Notes under the pieces: generated by a model
Told to the model about the DNA's origin: nothing
Database searches by the model: none
The model's input: the letters and a program-made list of their open reading frames with translations, nothing else
Shown: positions 14,381 to 15,840 of the stretch, in pieces
Layout of the letters: every line of letters starts with the position of its first letter
How positions within the stretch are numbered: position 1 is the first letter of the stretch
Position numbers and translations under genes: made by a program
Assembly (NCBI GenBank): GCA_946615785.1
Contig: CAMOIA010000004.1
Location: forward strand, 1 to 15,840
From: an uncultured Clostridia bacterium
GTDB lineage: Bacteria > Bacillota > Clostridia > Christensenellales > Aristaeellaceae
Length of the DNA stretch: 15,840 nucleotides
Direction: 5' to 3'

Positions 14381-15501
14381 AGATCGCAAAGGCAGACGCG
14401 CTGATGTGGTTCCGTTTTTTCGCGGAGCTGGACGAGGACGAGGGGCTTGGGCCAAGACAGATGGAAATTGCCTACAGCGTGCTGTCACAGATCGAAACGG
14501 CGCAGGAAAAGCGCCTCGACGCGCTGAAAAAACAGATTCCGGGCCTGAAAAGCCTGCAGGGGCGTACCCTTTATGTTGGGCCGGACGCGCTGTTTCCCCG
14601 CGGCTGTACGGGGTGTCTTCTCGGCACAGGCTTATCGGCCGTGCGCAGGACGCATGTCTGCAACGCCAACTGCCCTTTCTGCTATGACTATGGCGTGCTG
14701 GACGAACAGATGCCCGTCGGGGAAGGTTTTTTTGAAATCGGGGGCTGCAGGTACCGTCCGGAGGACCTGCCGCTGCTATTGGACAGCTATGCAAAACCAA
14801 GCGGCGTCGCGTATGTGTATCTGGAGCCGTTTATGGAAATCGAGGTCTATGAGCCTGTCATTCGCGCGTTCCACGAGCGCGGCGTGTACCAGCACATGTA
14901 CACAAACGGCACCCTTTGCACCCCCCAGAACCTTCGGATGCTCGCAGAGGCGGGCCTTGACGAGCTGCGCTTTAACCTCGGCGCGTCCATGTGCGCCGAC
15001 CGCGTGATCGAGAACATGGCGACCGCTTCGCGCCTTTTGCCCGCCGTCGGCATCGAAACGCCGATGACGCCGGAATTGTACGAAACGTTTATGCAGAAAA
15101 AGGACAGGATCCTTTCCACCGGCATCCGCTTCATGAACTGCGCGGAGCTGCACCTGAACGAGAACAACCTGCCCAATTATCTTGGCGAAAACCTGTATAT
15201 GACCCGCCTCGGATACCTCAGCCCGACCTTCTCAAGGGAAGGCACGCTGCGCCTCATGGCCACAGCCGACCGGGAGGGCTGGCCCATCTGCGTGCATGAC
15301 TGCAGCAATATGACCAAATTTGCCCGCGACCTTGCCCAGAAGGCAAAGGAGGGCGGGTGGTTCGGCCAGAGCTCCTGGCAGATGGAATTCGACCGCATTC
15401 CCTTTGAAGCCTTCCTGCCGATCCTGGAAGACGAATCCTTCCAGTTTCTTGAGGAAGAGCCCCTGCCCGTGGGCTTCCGCCCGGGGGACATCGTGATCTG
15501 A
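14377..15501 (+). CDS. Radical SAM protein of unknown function
   Basis: A 374-residue protein. The radical SAM cluster motif is C95-x3-C99-x2-C102 (HVCNANCPFCYDYG), binding a 4Fe-4S cluster and AdoMet. It is preceded by a CxxC pair, C77 and C80, in FPRGCTGCLLGTG. Downstream are elements typical of the barrel (VYLEPFMEIE, MYTNGTLCTP, LDELRFNLGASM) and a C-terminal ICVHDC segment, but no SPASM-type cysteine cluster is evident. The substrate is not recognised, and no precursor peptide gene is adjacent. AAGGAGG (14363-14369) lies 7 nt before the ATG, which overlaps the previous stop (ATGA, 14377-14380); this start is better than the upstream in-frame ATG at 14359. Confidence 0.88.
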   Translation: MKIAKADALMWFRFFAELDEDEGLGPRQMEIAYSVLSQIETAQEKRLDALKKQIPGLKSLQGRTLYVGPDALFPRGCTGCLLGTGLSAVRRTHVCNANCPFCYDYGVLDEQMPVGEGFFEIGGCRYRPEDLPLLLDSYAKPSGVAYVYLEPFMEIEVYEPVIRAFHERGVYQHMYTNGTLCTPQNLRMLAEAGLDELRFNLGASMCADRVIENMATASRLLPAVGIETPMTPELYETFMQKKDRILSTGIRFMNCAELHLNENNLPNYLGENLYMTRLGYLSPTFSREGTLRLMATADREGWPICVHDCSNMTKFARDLAQKAKEGGWFGQSSWQMEFDRIPFEAFLPILEDESFQFLEEEPLPVGFRPGDIVI

Positions 15502-15545
15502 CCGGCGCAGGAAAGCGAAATGGTTCTGGCTGCGGGGGAGGGGAA

Positions 15546-15625
15546 CGGCGACAGCCTAAACTTTTCGCCGCGGTTTCCGGCCAGGCGGCCTTCGCCGCCG
15601 ACCCGGATGCCCGGAAGCATCCGGG
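15546..15625. repeat. Three consecutive GC-rich hairpins
   Basis: CGGCGA (15546-15551) pairs with TCGCCG (15565-15570). GGCGGC (15584-15589) pairs with GCCGCC (15594-15599) around a CTTC loop. CCCGGATGC (15602-15610) pairs with GCATCCGGG (15617-15625) around a 6-nt loop. All three stems are perfect, and the last runs directly into the long palindrome. Confidence 0.65.
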
Positions 15626-15691
15626 GGAAAGCAAACAAAAAAATGACACGGGAAAGTGCAATTTTCCCGTGCCATTTTTTGTTTGCTTTCC
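15626..15691. terminator. Long palindrome with a bidirectional terminator core
   Basis: Left arm 15626-15655 pairs with right arm 15663-15691 around a 7-nt loop. There is one A-C mismatch (15646/15672) and one extra A in the A tract. The core (CACGGGAAA with TTTCCCGTG, plus adjacent pairs) is flanked by seven A (15637-15643) and six T (15675-15680), the form of a rho-independent terminator in both directions. Unusually, pairing continues 11 bp beyond the A/T tracts (GGAAAGCAAAC with GTTTGCTTTCC). Confidence 0.75.
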
Positions 15692-15811
15692 AGAGGCCGG
15701 AAACACAACCATCTATCTGCCACCCCAACGAATCGGGCAGAACGGGTTGCTCTCCTTCGAAGTCTTGCGCCGCAACAGTGAGGTCCAGGAGATGGGTCAT
15801 AGTGCGGGGGT

Positions 15812-15834
15812 CTGGGGGCCGCAGAGGCCCCCGG
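15812..15834. repeat. GC-rich hairpin near the right edge
   Basis: GGGGGCC (15814-15820) pairs perfectly with GGCCCCC (15826-15832) around a GCAGA loop. It extends by a T-G and a C-G pair on the plus strand. No T tract follows, so it is not an obvious terminator. Confidence 0.6.
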
Positions 15835-15840
15835 GCGTTC

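Larger units (their letters stand above)
15502..15840. other. Gene-free region with clustered hairpins
   Basis: This 339-base stretch after the radical SAM gene has no convincing coding region. An open frame on the minus strand crosses it (from 15800) but continues antisense into the radical SAM gene and runs through the hairpins. The region holds five separate stems: 15546-15570, 15584-15599, 15602-15625, 15626-15691 and 15812-15834. It could be a dispersed palindromic repeat unit, a structured RNA, or a run of terminators between convergent genes. Confidence 0.6.

Noticed and set aside
15177..15800. Minus-strand open frame of 207 codons at the right end
   Set aside because: It runs antisense into the radical SAM gene, crosses all the hairpins in between, and shows no domain pattern. 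It is more likely a by-product of a repeat or RNA block.

Overview
The window looks like chromosomal DNA from a GC-rich member of the Clostridia (Bacillota). The signs are strong AGGAGG-type ribosome binding sites, frequent GTG and TTG starts, 4-bp ATGA/GTGA gene overlaps, sigma-A type promoters, and Gram-positive families: a class B sortase, a VanY-type carboxypeptidase, a DtxR/MntR repressor and a MetH with a separate activation protein. The lineage cannot be fixed from these genes. I see no tRNA, rRNA, CRISPR array, insertion sequence or prophage gene.

Left part (1-3767). The 3' part of a peptidoglycan-binding D,D-carboxypeptidase gene enters from the left edge. It abuts, tail to tail, a minus-strand metallophosphoesterase gene. 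Upstream of that, also on the minus strand, is a large cytoplasmic-looking protein joining a ParB-like N-terminal domain to a BMP/PnrA-type ligand-binding domain. A divergent promoter region (about 3695-3895) separates it from the next operon.

Methionine block (3837-8331, perhaps to 9243). metF, a free-standing MetH activation protein and a MetH lacking that domain are tightly coupled. Together they give methyl-THF synthesis, methyl transfer to homocysteine, and reductive rescue of the cobalamin. A chorismate mutase with an unassigned C-terminal half overlaps the end of metH by 4 bp. A class B sortase gene follows after 21 nt.

Central part (9254-13307). rpsU (57 aa) has its own promoter, a structured leader and a clear terminator. 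A MATE transporter, rarA and an iron-sulfur aldo/keto reductase then follow with almost no spacing.

Right part (13358-15840). A DtxR/MntR-type metal-dependent repressor, a YgjP-type metallopeptidase and an unassigned radical SAM protein form an overlapping operon with its own promoter. The last 339 bases hold no convincing gene but contain five perfect or near-perfect hairpins, including one stem of about 29 bp. This may be a dispersed repeat or a structured RNA.

Most of the window is housekeeping and accessory metabolism. No complete, clearly new system is evident. The best leads are the ParB-BMP fusion, the chorismate mutase tied to metH, the radical SAM protein, the rpsU leader and the hairpin cluster at the right end.
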